From CALMKX01 sp036274895 (GTDB lineage Bacteria > Acidobacteriota > Thermoanaerobaculia > Multivoradales > SZUA-115), in assembly GCA_036274895.1 (NCBI GenBank), contig DASUEU010000085.1:124001-188000 (forward strand): a stretch of 64,000 nt of DNA, in the 5' to 3' direction. Every line of letters starts with the position of its first letter. Position 1 is the first letter of the stretch. The notes beneath the pieces were generated by a model. It was not told where the DNA came from. It searched no databases and saw only the letters and a program-made list of their open reading frames with translations. Of the stretch, positions 22,674 through 30,575 are shown in pieces. A program made the position numbers and the translations under genes.

Positions 22674-23939
22674 ATGATTCTCTTCGACGAAGAACAAAGC
22701 CGGACGAGGGCTACCACCCTGCCGCTTTCTGAGCCGGTCCACGTGCCGGCGAAGATCCGGGTGATCGGGGTGGGAGGCGGCGGCGGCAACGCCGTCAACC
22801 GCATGATCGACGCCCAGCTGGGCGGCATCGAGTTCATCGCCGCCAACACCGACCTGCAGGCCCTGCAGAAGTGCCGGGCTCCCTACAAGCTGCAGATCGG
22901 CGACCAGCTGACCAAGGGCCTGGGCGCCGGGGCCGACCCGGAGACCGGCCGCAAGGCCGCCCTCGAGGACACCGAGAAGATCCTCGAGCTGCTCGACGGG
23001 GCGGACATGGTGTTCTTGACCGCCGGGCTGGGTGGCGGCACGGGCTCCGGAGCCGTGCCGATCATCGCCTCGCTGGCCTCCGAGATCGGGGCCCTGACCG
23101 TGGCGGTGGTGACCAAGCCGTTCTCCTTCGAGGGCCGGCGGCGGATGATGATCGCCGAGCAGGCCACCGAGGAGCTGCGCGGCGCCGTCGACACCCTGAT
23201 CACCATCCCCAATGAGCGGCTGCTGTCGTTCGTCGAGCGGGGCACACCGCTGTCCGAGGCCTTCCGCATCGCCGACGACGTGCTGCGCCAGGCGGTGCAG
23301 GGGATCAGCGACCTGATCACCATCCCCGGGGAGGTCAACGTCGACTTCGCCGACGTGCGGACGATCATGACCGGCATGGGCATGGCGCTGATGGGCACCG
23401 GCGTCGCCAAGGGCGAGAACCGCGCCCTCGAAGCGGCCCAACGGGCGATCTCCTCGCCCCTGCTCGAGGAGACCTCGATCCAGGGCGCCAAGGGCGTGCT
23501 GCTCAACATCTCCGGCGGGCGCGACATGACCCTGCACGAGGTGGCCGAGGCGGCGCGGATCATCTCGGAAGCCGTGGACCCGGACGCCAACATCATCTCC
23601 GGCATGGTGATCGACGAGGCGCTCGAGGAGGCCATGAAGGTGACGGTGATCGCCACCGGCTTCGACCCCACCTCGGCCTCGCTGCGGCCCAGCCTCTCGC
23701 CGCCGCGTCCCCGGGCCGTGCCGCAGATGGCGCAGCCCACGCCCCTGCGGGCCGCGAGCCCGCTGCCACCGAGGAGCGAGCCGGCACGCGCCGAGCCCGA
23801 GGAGAACCCGGCGGACGTGCCCTTCTACCGCAAGGCCATGGCCCACGGCCGCGGCGACGACTCGGGAGGCTTCGGCCCGAACTGGTCGAACGTGGACGAC
23901 TACGACATCCCGACCGTGCTGCGCAAGCAGATGGACTAG
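22674..23939 (+). CDS. ftsZ: cell division GTPase FtsZ
   Basis: A tubulin homologue of 421 residues that forms the division ring. GTP-binding motifs: VIGVGGGGGNAVNRM, the tubulin signature GLGGGTGSGAVPIIASLA and the T7 loop VDFADVRTIM. A variable Pro/Ala-rich linker follows, then the conserved C-terminal peptide YDIPTVLRKQMD, which binds FtsA. The ATG has a G-rich ribosome binding site (CAGGGGGGCAAC). It is the last gene of the dcw operon; inverted repeats and REP copy C follow. Confidence 0.97.
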   Translation: MILFDEEQSRTRATTLPLSEPVHVPAKIRVIGVGGGGGNAVNRMIDAQLGGIEFIAANTDLQALQKCRAPYKLQIGDQLTKGLGAGADPETGRKAALEDTEKILELLDGADMVFLTAGLGGGTGSGAVPIIASLASEIGALTVAVVTKPFSFEGRRRMMIAEQATEELRGAVDTLITIPNERLLSFVERGTPLSEAFRIADDVLRQAVQGISDLITIPGEVNVDFADVRTIMTGMGMALMGTGVAKGENRALEAAQRAISSPLLEETSIQGAKGVLLNISGGRDMTLHEVAEAARIISEAVDPDANIISGMVIDEALEEAMKVTVIATGFDPTSASLRPSLSPPRPRAVPQMAQPTPLRAASPLPPRSEPARAEPEENPADVPFYRKAMAHGRGDDSGGFGPNWSNVDDYDIPTVLRKQMD

Positions 23940-24011
23940 GGACTAGAGGACCCGCCTCGCTTCCTCCGGGGAGCCGGCCTCGGCCGGCCCCTCTCGGGGG
24001 ATCTCTCCCCA

Positions 24012-24058
24012 AGCCGGGAGAGCCGGCGCTCAGCCCCCCTGACGCCGCTCTCCCGGCT
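24012..24058 (+). terminator. long hairpin after ftsZ, possible operon terminator
   Basis: A perfect 12-bp stem AGCCGGGAGAGC / GCTCTCCCGGCT. Its loop can extend pairing (GGCG-TCAG with CTGACGCC, one bulge) to a C-rich loop. There is no T-tract, so intrinsic termination is uncertain. A smaller hairpin GCCGGC-CTCG-GCCGGC lies upstream near 23973-23988. The 422-base gap 23940-24361 also holds REP copy C and an inverted repeat pair, but no gene. Confidence 0.5.
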
Positions 24059-24084
24059 GCTTCAAGATCGATCGCCGCCCCGCA

Positions 24085-24131
24085 CGAGGCAATGAATTGC
24101 CTCGCTACCTATGAACGTCCCTGGCGGGACG
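24085..24131 (+). repeat. REP-like double-hairpin element, copy C
   Basis: CGAGGCAATGAATTGCCTCG (24085-24104), CTAC, CTATGAA, then CGTCCCTGGCGGGACG (24116-24131). The stem of hairpin 1 differs from copy A at three positions per arm, all compensated. It lies 145 bases downstream of ftsZ in sense orientation. It is part of a 90-base unit (24052-24141) repeated at 26003-26092 with about seven differences. Confidence 0.8.
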
Positions 24132-24133
24132 AG

Positions 24134-24256
24134 GGAGATCCCTCGACTTCGGCCCTTCGGGCCTTCGCTCGGGATGACATCGCCGCGGCTCGCTCCAAGC
24201 GTCCCGCTTGTCATCCCGACCGGAGCCAGCGCAGCAGGCGACGTGGAGGGATCTCC
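24134..24256. repeat. inverted pair of a second intergenic repeat family
   Basis: The left arm reads GGAGATCCCTC (from 24134) to TCGGGATGACA (to about 24180). The right arm reads TGTCATCCCGACCGGAGC (from 24209) to GAGGGATCTCC (24246-24256). The outer and inner ends pair, giving a large interrupted hairpin. Single arms recur at 25910-25955, 30609-30650 and 31318-31364, often just after a REP-like copy. Confidence 0.65.
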
Positions 24257-24361
24257 CCCATCCACGACGCCGCCCGCCCAGAGGCTCCTCGACTTCGCTC
24301 GGGGCGACCTACCGGACTGGGCTCTATACTTCATCGTCGCAACCTACCGAGGAGGCGCCCC

Positions 24362-24571
24362 ATGCCTTGGCGAGATCACATTGCGGTCAACCCCAGCGTC
24401 TGCCACGGCCAGGCCTGCTTCCAGGGCACCCGAATCCCCGTCTCGGTCGTCCTCGACAACCTCGCTGCCGGTGTCCAGGCCGAAGAGATCCTGGGCAGCT
24501 ATCCGTCTCTCCGGCCCGAATCGATCCGCGCCGCCATCGCCTACGCCGCCGAGCCTCGTAGGCTGGGTTAG
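24362..24571 (+). CDS. DUF433 domain protein (antitoxin-like)
   Basis: A 69-residue protein with the DUF433 pattern: HIAVNPSVCHGQACFQGTRIPVSVVLDNLAAG followed by EEILGSYPSLRPESIRAAIAYAAE, a small winged-helix-type fold. DUF433 proteins are commonly antitoxins paired with a downstream DUF5615 PIN-like toxin. No such toxin follows; the next gene is an AlbA_2 protein, so this is an orphan or the partner has been replaced. The start has a strong AGGAGG ribosome binding site and a TATACT -10-like hexamer at 24325. GC-rich codon use like the host. Confidence 0.85.
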   Translation: MPWRDHIAVNPSVCHGQACFQGTRIPVSVVLDNLAAGVQAEEILGSYPSLRPESIRAAIAYAAEPRRLG

Positions 24572-24634
24572 CCGTCTGCGGCGTAACCCAGCTCCTGGGA
24601 GGCAGCCTGGCGAAGAGAGAGCGCCGGGACTACC

Positions 24635-25858
24635 ATGTCGAGAATGTGGATCCCAAAGACCGTCGAAGAGCTGGAAGGCGCCGTCCAGCGCGGCGAAGTC
24701 GAGGAGTCCGCGACCCTCGACTTCAAGCTCAAGATCCCAGCAGCGAACAAGAACAGGGACACCGCCAGAGACCTCGCCGCAATGGCCAATGACGGCGGTG
24801 TGCTGATCTATGGCGTCGGGGAGGACTCCGAGCGTAGACCTACCCAGCTCGCTCCCTTGACGCTGAAGAGGCAAGCCGAGCGCCTGACCCAGATCGCCCA
24901 GAGTGCCCTTTCGCCTCCGCTCGAGATCGTTCCGAAGCCGCTTTGGCAAGGCGGTGCCGAGGGACTGGGCTATCTCCTGGTCGTCGTGCCGGCCTCACCG
25001 TCCGCTCCTCATCAGGTGACGGTCGATGGAGACTGCCGCTTCTACGGCCGCAACGCCACGGGGAACCACCCCCTCACGGAAGGCGACGTGAGCCGGCTCT
25101 ACGAGCGGCGGAAGCGGTGGGAGATTGATCGGGAGGCGCTGCTGGATGAGGTGATCGCGCGGCGGCCTTCTCCGCCTGGATCAGGCCGCGCCCTTCTCCA
25201 CCTCTTCGCCAAACCTGTTGCCGAACACCAAGACTTCCTGAGCCGCCTGGGGTCGCGAAGCAAGCAGCGTGAGGCGATTGAGAACTGCCTGAGCGAGACA
25301 CAGCATCTAGCTTCGCCTGAAGCCAGGGGTCCCGGCGCTGAGCTGCCATCGACGGAGGCCGGAGTTCGAGGCTGGGGGGCAGAGTTGCCATCAATGATTC
25401 ATACAGGCCAAGGAGCGCCCGGGGTTATTGTAGTGGAGTTTGATGGCCTCGTGCGTTGGCATGTTCCTCTGCAAATCGGTAGATTCGACTCATTGCGGTT
25501 CCTTGATGCGAATGAGCTCGTCGAGGCCATTCGCACCTTTGTCTCCACGTTCATGCAACTCTATTGCGCAGGGGGCTTCGCCGGATTCATCGACGCCGGT
25601 CTGGCACTCGAGGGCATCCCGAACATCCGCATTGCTCGAAAGGTACTCTGGAATGATTCTCTTCGGTTCTTGGTGGCGCATCCCCCAGGGAAACCCATAC
25701 CGGACGATCTTTCACAGCTCTTCACAGATGCGTCCTACAGGAACACGTTTCGCTGGTCCCTGTTGGAGCTGTTGTCGGACTCAGACCGATGCGTCACCCA
25801 CCTGCTCTCCCGATTGGCGCACGCTGTTGATAGGGAGCCAGCTACTTGGCTCCCATAA
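24635..25858 (+). CDS. AlbA_2 (Schlafen-like) domain protein
   Basis: A 407-residue protein. Residues about 10-150 match the AlbA_2 putative nucleic-acid binding domain: ESATLDFKLKIPAANKNRDTARDLAAMANDGGVLIYGV, then VPASPSAPHQVTVDGDCRFYGRNATGN. A long C-terminal region without a recognised domain follows; its DNA from about 25390 to 25800 is visibly less GC-rich than the first half, which suggests a composite or transferred origin. Such proteins occur in regulators and defence islands, and the role here is unknown. Start choice between ATG 24635 and 24644 is not resolved by a ribosome binding site. With the DUF433 gene it lies between two 90-base direct repeats. Confidence 0.75.
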   Translation: MSRMWIPKTVEELEGAVQRGEVEESATLDFKLKIPAANKNRDTARDLAAMANDGGVLIYGVGEDSERRPTQLAPLTLKRQAERLTQIAQSALSPPLEIVPKPLWQGGAEGLGYLLVVVPASPSAPHQVTVDGDCRFYGRNATGNHPLTEGDVSRLYERRKRWEIDREALLDEVIARRPSPPGSGRALLHLFAKPVAEHQDFLSRLGSRSKQREAIENCLSETQHLASPEARGPGAELPSTEAGVRGWGAELPSMIHTGQGAPGVIVVEFDGLVRWHVPLQIGRFDSLRFLDANELVEAIRTFVSTFMQLYCAGGFAGFIDAGLALEGIPNIRIARKVLWNDSLRFLVAHPPGKPIPDDLSQLFTDASYRNTFRWSLLELLSDSDRCVTHLLSRLAHAVDREPATWLP

Positions 25859-25909
25859 GCAGCACGAGCAACGTCGAGACGCTGAAGTCTGATTGACAAC
25901 TCTCCACCT

Positions 25910-25955
25910 GGAGATCCCTCCGCTCCGGGCCTTCAGCCCTCCAATCGGGATGACA
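25910..25955 (-). repeat. second intergenic repeat family, single arm
   Basis: GGAGATCCCTC to TCGGGATGACA, the same arm as at 24134-24180. It lies in the 303-base gap between the AlbA_2 gene and hepT, which otherwise holds REP copy D and no gene. Confidence 0.5.
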
Positions 25956-26035
25956 GGGGTGCTTCGGGCGCCCGTAAACGACACGAGCACCCAGCCCCGT
26001 GTCCCGGCTGTTTCTCGATCGATAGCCGCGCCGCA

Positions 26036-26082
26036 CGAGGCAATGAATTGCCTCGCTACCCATGAACGTCCCTGGCGGGACG
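26036..26082 (+). repeat. REP-like double-hairpin element, copy D
   Basis: Hairpin 1 is identical to copy C (CGAGGCAATGAATTGCCTCG, 26036-26055). CTAC, CCATGAA and CGTCCCTGGCGGGACG (26067-26082) follow. It lies 178 bases after the AlbA_2 gene in sense orientation. The surrounding 90 bases (26003-26092) match 24052-24141 at about 92 percent. Confidence 0.8.
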
Positions 26083-26161
26083 AGGGCGATCCCACGGTCC
26101 GAGCCTTCGCCCTTCGCTCAGAGGCGTAGGCTGCGATGCCGTCCCTTCTGGAAGGACTGGC

Positions 26162-26491
26162 TCAGTCGTCGAGCAGCTCTTCTACGGCTCGGCGCAAAGC
26201 TGGCAGGTGGTTCCGAGGCACCTCCCACACGGCGTTCAGGTCGACCCCCATGTACTGATGGATCAGCAGGTCCCGCATCCCGGCGATGGCGCGCCACGGG
26301 ATCTCCGGCTTCCTGGCGGTCGTCCCCGCCTCCAGCCGCTTGACCGCCTCACCGATGATCTCGAGCTGGCGAATGACGGCGTCTTGCCAGTGGCTTTGGG
26401 CCAGGAACTCTTCGTAACCTACGGCCACGTACCGCTCGATCTTGTCGATCGCTGCGAGGATGTGGCGCAGGTAGAGGTCGTCTCGGCTCAC
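26162..26491 (-). CDS. hepT: HepT-family RNase toxin (DUF86)
   Basis: A 109-residue HEPN-type ribonuclease. It carries the R-x4-H-x-Y catalytic motif (RDLLIHQY) and family stretches DDLYLRHILAAIDKIERY, QDAVIRQLEIIGEAVKRL and PWRAIAGMRD. The GTG at 26491 overlaps the mntA stop by four bases (GTGA), so the antitoxin is translated first. In characterised pairs MntA adds AMP units to the HepT tyrosine of this motif and silences it. An in-frame extension upstream lies inside mntA and is not HepT-like. Confidence 0.92.
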   Translation of the reverse strand: MSRDDLYLRHILAAIDKIERYVAVGYEEFLAQSHWQDAVIRQLEIIGEAVKRLEAGTTARKPEIPWRAIAGMRDLLIHQYMGVDLNAVWEVPRNHLPALRRAVEELLDD

Positions 26492-26772
26492 AGGCGGACG
26501 GCCTCGGCGAGCACCTGCCGTTGCAGCAGCGGCGAGAGTGCCCGCTCGGTCACCACATCGACCGGGCATCCGATCGCCTGCTCGAGAGCCAGCTTCAAGG
26601 CGACGAGGTCCAGCAGCGATCGTCCAGGCCCGAGCGAGACCAGCAAATCGATGTCGCTGGCGGCGTGCCCTTCACCTCGAGCCAGGGAGCCGAAGACCCG
26701 GACGTCCCCCGCCCCGTGCTGCTCGGCCAGCTCGAGGATCTTCTCTCGGTGGCGTTCCAATAGGGGGCTCAT
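26488..26772 (-). CDS. mntA: MntA-family nucleotidyltransferase antitoxin
   Basis: A 94-residue minimal nucleotidyltransferase with FGSLARGEGHAASDIDLLV (GSx-type motif and the D-x-D metal site) and LKLALEQAIGCPVDVVTERAL. It is the AMP-transferring antitoxin of the HepT pair. Its ATG overlaps the stop of the upstream surface-protein gene by four bases. There is no Shine-Dalgarno; TAGACT ends 7 bases before the ATG, so the antitoxin may have its own leaderless transcript in addition to read-through. Confidence 0.92.
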   Translation of the reverse strand: MSPLLERHREKILELAEQHGAGDVRVFGSLARGEGHAASDIDLLVSLGPGRSLLDLVALKLALEQAIGCPVDVVTERALSPLLQRQVLAEAVRL

Positions 26773-28952
26773 GGTGGGAAGTCTAGCGGACCAGGAGTGC
26801 GAAGGCCGGCCCGTCGCCGGAGCAGCCCCATCGCCAGCACCGCCAAGGTCAGGGCCAGGACGGCCAAGCCGAGTCCCGACAGGGCCGGCACTTCGATCGC
26901 GCCCGGCCCTCCCAGCACCGTCAGGGTGAGGGGCACGGCGACCACGGGGCTCGCTGCGTCGTTGCTGGCGATGCACAGCAGGCCCGTGTAGACGCCCGGC
27001 GCCAGGCCCGTCGAGTCGAAGGTGACGTCGACCTGGACCCCGCCCGCCGGGGCGATGGTGCCGCCCGCCGGCAGGGCGCTCGCCCAGGGCAGGTCGCCCG
27101 GGGCGCCGCAGTCGGCCGGCGCCTCGGTGATCGTGAAGTCGAGGTCGGCCGTGCCGGTGTTGTCGAGGTCGAGCGGCAAGACGACCACCTCGTCCACACC
27201 CTGGTCGCTGGCCAGGGCGGTCGGCGTCACGGAGATCGAGGGCACTCCCAGCACCGTCAACGTCAGGGGAACGGCCACCAGCGGATTCGCCGGGTCGTTG
27301 CTGGCGATGCACAGCAGACCCGTGTACACCGCGGGCGCCAGACCGGTCGAGTCGAAGGTCACATCCACCATCGTGGTGGCCATCGAAGCAACCGTGCCCG
27401 CGGTCGGCATCGCGCTCGCCCAGGGCAGGTCGGCCGGGGCGCCGCAGTCGGCCGGCGCCTCGGTGATCGTGAAATCGAGGTCCACGGAGCCGGTGTTGCC
27501 CACGGTCAGCGGCTCGACGACCTGGGTGTCCGCCAGCTGGTCGCTCGACAGGGACGCGGGCGCCACGGTGATGGTGGGCGGGTCTCCGCACAGGGGCAGC
27601 TCGACGCCGATCACTGCCTCCACGGTGTCGAGGTCCACCTCGACGTAGACCACTCCGTCCTCGGCGAGCGAGAGGCCCGGGCCGATCACGCTGCTGGCGT
27701 TGAAGTCAGTGACGGTGGCGTCGCCGGTGGTGTCGCCATCGAGGTCCACCATGTCCCCCGTCGCCAGCACCAGCACGGAAGTGGCGGCCAAGTCCGCGGC
27801 ATCGCAGGAGAAGAACAGCAACTCGGTGCCGCCGGCGATCGACCACAGGTGCGCCGCCCAGCCCAGGCTGTTGAGGGAGAGGGTCTGGACGCTGGCCGTG
27901 CTGGTCAGGGGCTGGCCGTCGAGCACGTCCCCCTCGCGCACGGCGATGGTGCTGTTGTAGGCGATGAACTCGTCCGTGCCGGTGGCGCCGTCGGTGTCGC
28001 CCGAGAAGAGGTAGTCGCCGGCGTTGTTGATGCTGACGCTGTCGAAGTTGTCCCAGTTGTCCCCCGCCCCGCTCGGGCTGGCCTCCCTCGCCACCATGGC
28101 GCCGTCCACATAGACGATGTCGTCGTTGGTGGTGCTGCCGGTGTCGAGCAGCAGGGCGTGGATGTGGTGGCTGCCGTCGTCGGAAAAGGCGTAGTCGAAG
28201 CCGATGCCGCTCGGCCGGTCGATGGGGATGCCGCCCACCAGGTCGTCCGAGCGGAGCACCACGGTGATGGTGCCGGGCATGGCGTTGGACGAGGTGTAGA
28301 GCATGCGGCCCAGGGTGGTGGTGCCGCCGGCGTCGTTGAAGCCGGAGACCCAGTAGGCCTGGCCGCTGGGGCGCATCTGGGGCCGGCTGTTGAAGGTGTT
28401 GATGGTGCCCGCCGGAAAGCCGGGGGCCTGCATGCCGTCGGCCAGCAGCAGGCCGTTGTGGGTCCACACCGCATCGTCGCCGTCGACCGAGGGGCTGTAG
28501 ATGAACTGGCCGGCGTCGCCCACGCCCATGGTGCTCTCGCCTCCCGAAAGGGTGAAGCCCACGGCGTCGGCGTCCAGGAAGGCGATGCCGGTGTCGAACC
28601 ACACGAAGTTGTCGGTACCCGCGCCGCCGTCGTTGGCCGCTCCGGTGAAGCCGGGCTGGCCGAGGCCGTTGGTGAAGGGGGCGTTCAGGCTGGTGATCGG
28701 GCCGTTGGCACCGGCCGGGGACTGACCGACCTGGGCGACCAGGGTGGCCCCCACCACGACGGGCCCCTCCGCTCGCGGGGGAATCGGACCCAGGCCGGGT
28801 GCCGGGCCTTCTCCGGCGGCCTCGCGATCCGCATCGATGCCGGCCGAAAGGGCCTGCTCCCGAGCGTCGTCGTCCGGCCCCCCCGCGGCGGCGGTGGCGA
28901 GAAGGAGGAGAGAGAGCAACGGGACGAAGCTCCGCAGCGAGCGAGCCGCCAT
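26769..28952 (-). CDS. secreted repeat protein with IPTL-CTERM-like anchor
   Basis: A 727-residue exported protein of unknown function. The start ATG 28952 has GGAGG at 5-base spacing. It has a signal peptide (SFVPLLSLLLLATAAAGG); a large region (about residues 60-450) of beta-rich, Asp-, Gly- and Thr-rich sequence resembling choice-of-anchor proteins; two tandem 111-residue Ig-like domains (459-569 and 571-681); then VPALSGLGLAVLALTLAVLAM and Arg-rich LLRRRAGLR. That tripartite tail resembles the IPTL-CTERM sorting signal (motif, helix, basic end), with VPAL in place of IPTL. The two Ig-like repeats share long identical stretches (DLDFTITEAPADCGAP, VDVTFDSTGLAP, YTGLLCIASND), which indicates recent duplication. 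Confidence 0.75.
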   Translation of the reverse strand: MAARSLRSFVPLLSLLLLATAAAGGPDDDAREQALSAGIDADREAAGEGPAPGLGPIPPRAEGPVVVGATLVAQVGQSPAGANGPITSLNAPFTNGLGQPGFTGAANDGGAGTDNFVWFDTGIAFLDADAVGFTLSGGESTMGVGDAGQFIYSPSVDGDDAVWTHNGLLLADGMQAPGFPAGTINTFNSRPQMRPSGQAYWVSGFNDAGGTTTLGRMLYTSSNAMPGTITVVLRSDDLVGGIPIDRPSGIGFDYAFSDDGSHHIHALLLDTGSTTNDDIVYVDGAMVAREASPSGAGDNWDNFDSVSINNAGDYLFSGDTDGATGTDEFIAYNSTIAVREGDVLDGQPLTSTASVQTLSLNSLGWAAHLWSIAGGTELLFFSCDAADLAATSVLVLATGDMVDLDGDTTGDATVTDFNASSVIGPGLSLAEDGVVYVEVDLDTVEAVIGVELPLCGDPPTITVAPASLSSDQLADTQVVEPLTVGNTGSVDLDFTITEAPADCGAPADLPWASAMPTAGTVASMATTMVDVTFDSTGLAPAVYTGLLCIASNDPANPLVAVPLTLTVLGVPSISVTPTALASDQGVDEVVVLPLDLDNTGTADLDFTITEAPADCGAPGDLPWASALPAGGTIAPAGGVQVDVTFDSTGLAPGVYTGLLCIASNDAASPVVAVPLTLTVLGGPGAIEVPALSGLGLAVLALTLAVLAMGLLRRRAGLRTPGPLDFPP
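26910..27578 (-). repeat. tandem 333-bp repeats encoding Ig-like domains
   Basis: Repeat 1 at 27246-27578 and repeat 2 at 26910-27242, inside the surface-protein gene. They encode 111-residue units sharing most residues. Each has one conserved Cys pair (ADCGAP and LLCIASND), consistent with a disulphide per domain. Confidence 0.8.
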
Positions 28953-29025
28953 AGACACCTCCGTATGTGCGCCCGAGATGGCCCGCCAAATCTACCGGCG
29001 GTGGCGGATGTGGTCAAGGCGAGGC

Positions 29026-29931
29026 TCAGCCGCGGACCACGATGCCATTGCCCGCAGGGTCGCGAACGAAGAAGCTCTCGGGGCGATCCGAGACCGGGAC
29101 GCCGGCGGCGTCCAGACGGGCGCGGAGGCGGTCTCGCTCCTCCGTCTCGGGGATCACGATCTCGAACCAGACGAGGCCCACGGCATCGGGCTGGGCCGGT
29201 GGCACGCCCACCCCGGCCCAGACGTTGACGGCCACGTGGTGGTGGTAGCCGCCCGCGGACAGGAACGACGCCGTGGCCCCGAAGCGCTGCATCAACTCGA
29301 AGCCCATGACGTCCCGGTAGAAGCGCTCGGCCTCGGCGATGCCCGAGACGTGGAGGTGCACGTGGCCCATCCTCGTGCCCGGCGCCAGGCCCTCTTCCTC
29401 TGCGTCGGCCCCCTCGCCGGCGCGCAGCAGGTCGGTGAGATCGAGGGGAAGCGTGTCCATTTGGAGCCGGCCCTTGACGAAGGGCCACTCCTCCCGCGGC
29501 CGGTCACGGTAGATCTCGATGCCATTGCCGTCCGGGTCCGAGAGATAGAGGGCCTCGCTGACCAGGTGATCGGCCGAGGCGAAGGGGGTCCCGGTCTCGA
29601 TCAGCCGGCCCAGAGCCCGCGCCAGCGCTGCCCGCGTCGGCACCAGCAAGGCGAAGTGGTACAGCCCCGCATGGTGGCGTACCCGGCGTGCCCCCGGCCG
29701 CTCGGTGAGGGCGAGCAGCGGTGCCCCGCCAACTCTCAGGTCGGCCCGGCCCGCGGCCTCCTCCTCGACCTGGAGGCCGACCACCCGCTGGTAGAAGGAG
29801 ACGGCGCGGCCGAGGTCCGAGACGGCGAGATGGACGATGCCGATGCGGAGGCTGGGCGGGAGAAGGGAGAAGTGCGAGTCGGTGGCGGGTGGGGGGGTCG
29901 TGGTCATGGGTGGTGTGCTCTCGAGTGTCAT
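29026..29931 (-). CDS. VOC-family protein, catechol 2,3-dioxygenase-like
   Basis: A 301-residue protein with two vicinal-oxygen-chelate modules. Module 1 (about 30-145): GIVHLAVSDLGRAVSFYQRVVGL, LYHFALLVPTRAALARAL, LSDPDGNGIEIYRD. Module 2 (about 188-301): MGHVHLHVSGIAEAERFYRDVMGF, YHHHVAVNVWAG, VRDPAGNGIVV. This layout resembles the CatE-type dioxygenase/glyoxalase superfamily. Module 1 keeps His, His, Glu. Module 2 has two His, but the final acidic ligand is replaced (GNGIVVRG), so metal binding there may be altered. The start at 29931 has GGGAG at 5-base spacing. Confidence 0.82.
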   Translation of the reverse strand: MTLESTPPMTTTPPPATDSHFSLLPPSLRIGIVHLAVSDLGRAVSFYQRVVGLQVEEEAAGRADLRVGGAPLLALTERPGARRVRHHAGLYHFALLVPTRAALARALGRLIETGTPFASADHLVSEALYLSDPDGNGIEIYRDRPREEWPFVKGRLQMDTLPLDLTDLLRAGEGADAEEEGLAPGTRMGHVHLHVSGIAEAERFYRDVMGFELMQRFGATASFLSAGGYHHHVAVNVWAGVGVPPAQPDAVGLVWFEIVIPETEERDRLRARLDAAGVPVSDRPESFFVRDPAGNGIVVRG

Positions 29932-29943
29932 CCGAGCTCCCGG

Positions 29944-29963
29944 CCGGGGAGTTTACTCCCCGG
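29944..29963. promoter_or_regulatory. palindrome upstream of the VOC gene
   Basis: CCGGGGAG-TTTA-CTCCCCGG, an 8-bp perfect inverted repeat 13 bases before the VOC start. It lies between divergent genes and could be an operator or an RNA hairpin in the VOC leader. No regulator is adjacent. Confidence 0.45.
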
Positions 29964-30016
29964 TGATGCGCGGCTGCGGAGTCCTCTCGTTCGACGCGAC
30001 CCCCGGTCCCAGCTCC

Positions 30017-30045
30017 TTGACACCCACTTTTTCCGCGGCTAGCGT
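30017..30045 (+). promoter_or_regulatory. sigma70-like promoter of the methyltransferase gene
   Basis: Consensus -35 TTGACA (30017-30022), 17-base spacer, -10 TAGCGT (30040-30045). The predicted start near 30052 leaves a leader of about 14 bases before the ATG at 30066. Confidence 0.65.
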
Positions 30046-30065
30046 GCTCGAAGGGTTCTCGCGCC

Positions 30066-30575
30066 ATGATCTCTATTCTGATCCGCGCCCTGGCCTATGC
30101 CGCGGTGTTCATCGGCTTCGTGCTCGTCTACTTGCCCGCCCGGACGCTGGCCTGGGCGGGTGTGGTGAGGCCGGAGCGCTTCGGGTTCCTGGAGTTGGCA
30201 GGAGCGGTGTTGGCGGCGGCCGGGACGGCGCTCGCCGTGTGGTGCATCCTGAGCTTCGCCGTGCTCGGCCGGGGCACCCCGGCACCCTTCGACCCGCCCC
30301 GCCGTCTCGTCGTGCGCGGTCCCTACCGCTACCTGCGCAACCCGATGTACCTCGGCGCGGCCCTGGCCCTCGCCGGCGCCGCCCTGGTCTACCGCTCCGG
30401 CGCGCTCCTCGCCTACGCCGGGGGCTTCCTGCTGCTCATGCACCTCTTCGTCCTCGCCTACGAGGAGCCGACCCTGCGCCGCACCTTCGGCGAGGACTAC
30501 GAGCAGTACTGCCGGCGGGTCCGGCGCTGGTGGCCCGCTCCGCCACGAGGCGTTGAAACGCATCGCTCCCCATGA
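30066..30575 (+). CDS. isoprenylcysteine/phospholipid methyltransferase family membrane protein
   Basis: A 169-residue integral membrane protein of the ICMT/PEMT superfamily, with about four membrane helices and the diagnostic C-terminal half: RGPYRYLRNPMYLGAALALAG, then EEPTLRRTFGEDYEQYCRRVRRW, the SAM and substrate region. Bacterial members methylate small lipids or protein cysteines; the substrate is unknown. The last eleven residues and the stop codon are encoded by REP copy E, which suggests the element inserted at or replaced the native 3' end. Confidence 0.83.
   Translation: MISILIRALAYAAVFIGFVLVYLPARTLAWAGVVRPERFGFLELAGAVLAAAGTALAVWCILSFAVLGRGTPAPFDPPRRLVVRGPYRYLRNPMYLGAALALAGAALVYRSGALLAYAGGFLLLMHLFVLAYEEPTLRRTFGEDYEQYCRRVRRWWPAPPRGVETHRSP

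Noticed and set aside
24092..24361. Coding extension upstream of the DUF433 gene
   Set aside because: The extension runs through REP copy C and the inverted repeats; the DUF433 family N-terminus and an AGGAGG site both fit ATG 24362.
28744..30042. 432-codon plus-strand frame antisense to the VOC gene
   Set aside because: The minus strand carries a clear two-module VOC protein with signals; this frame has none.
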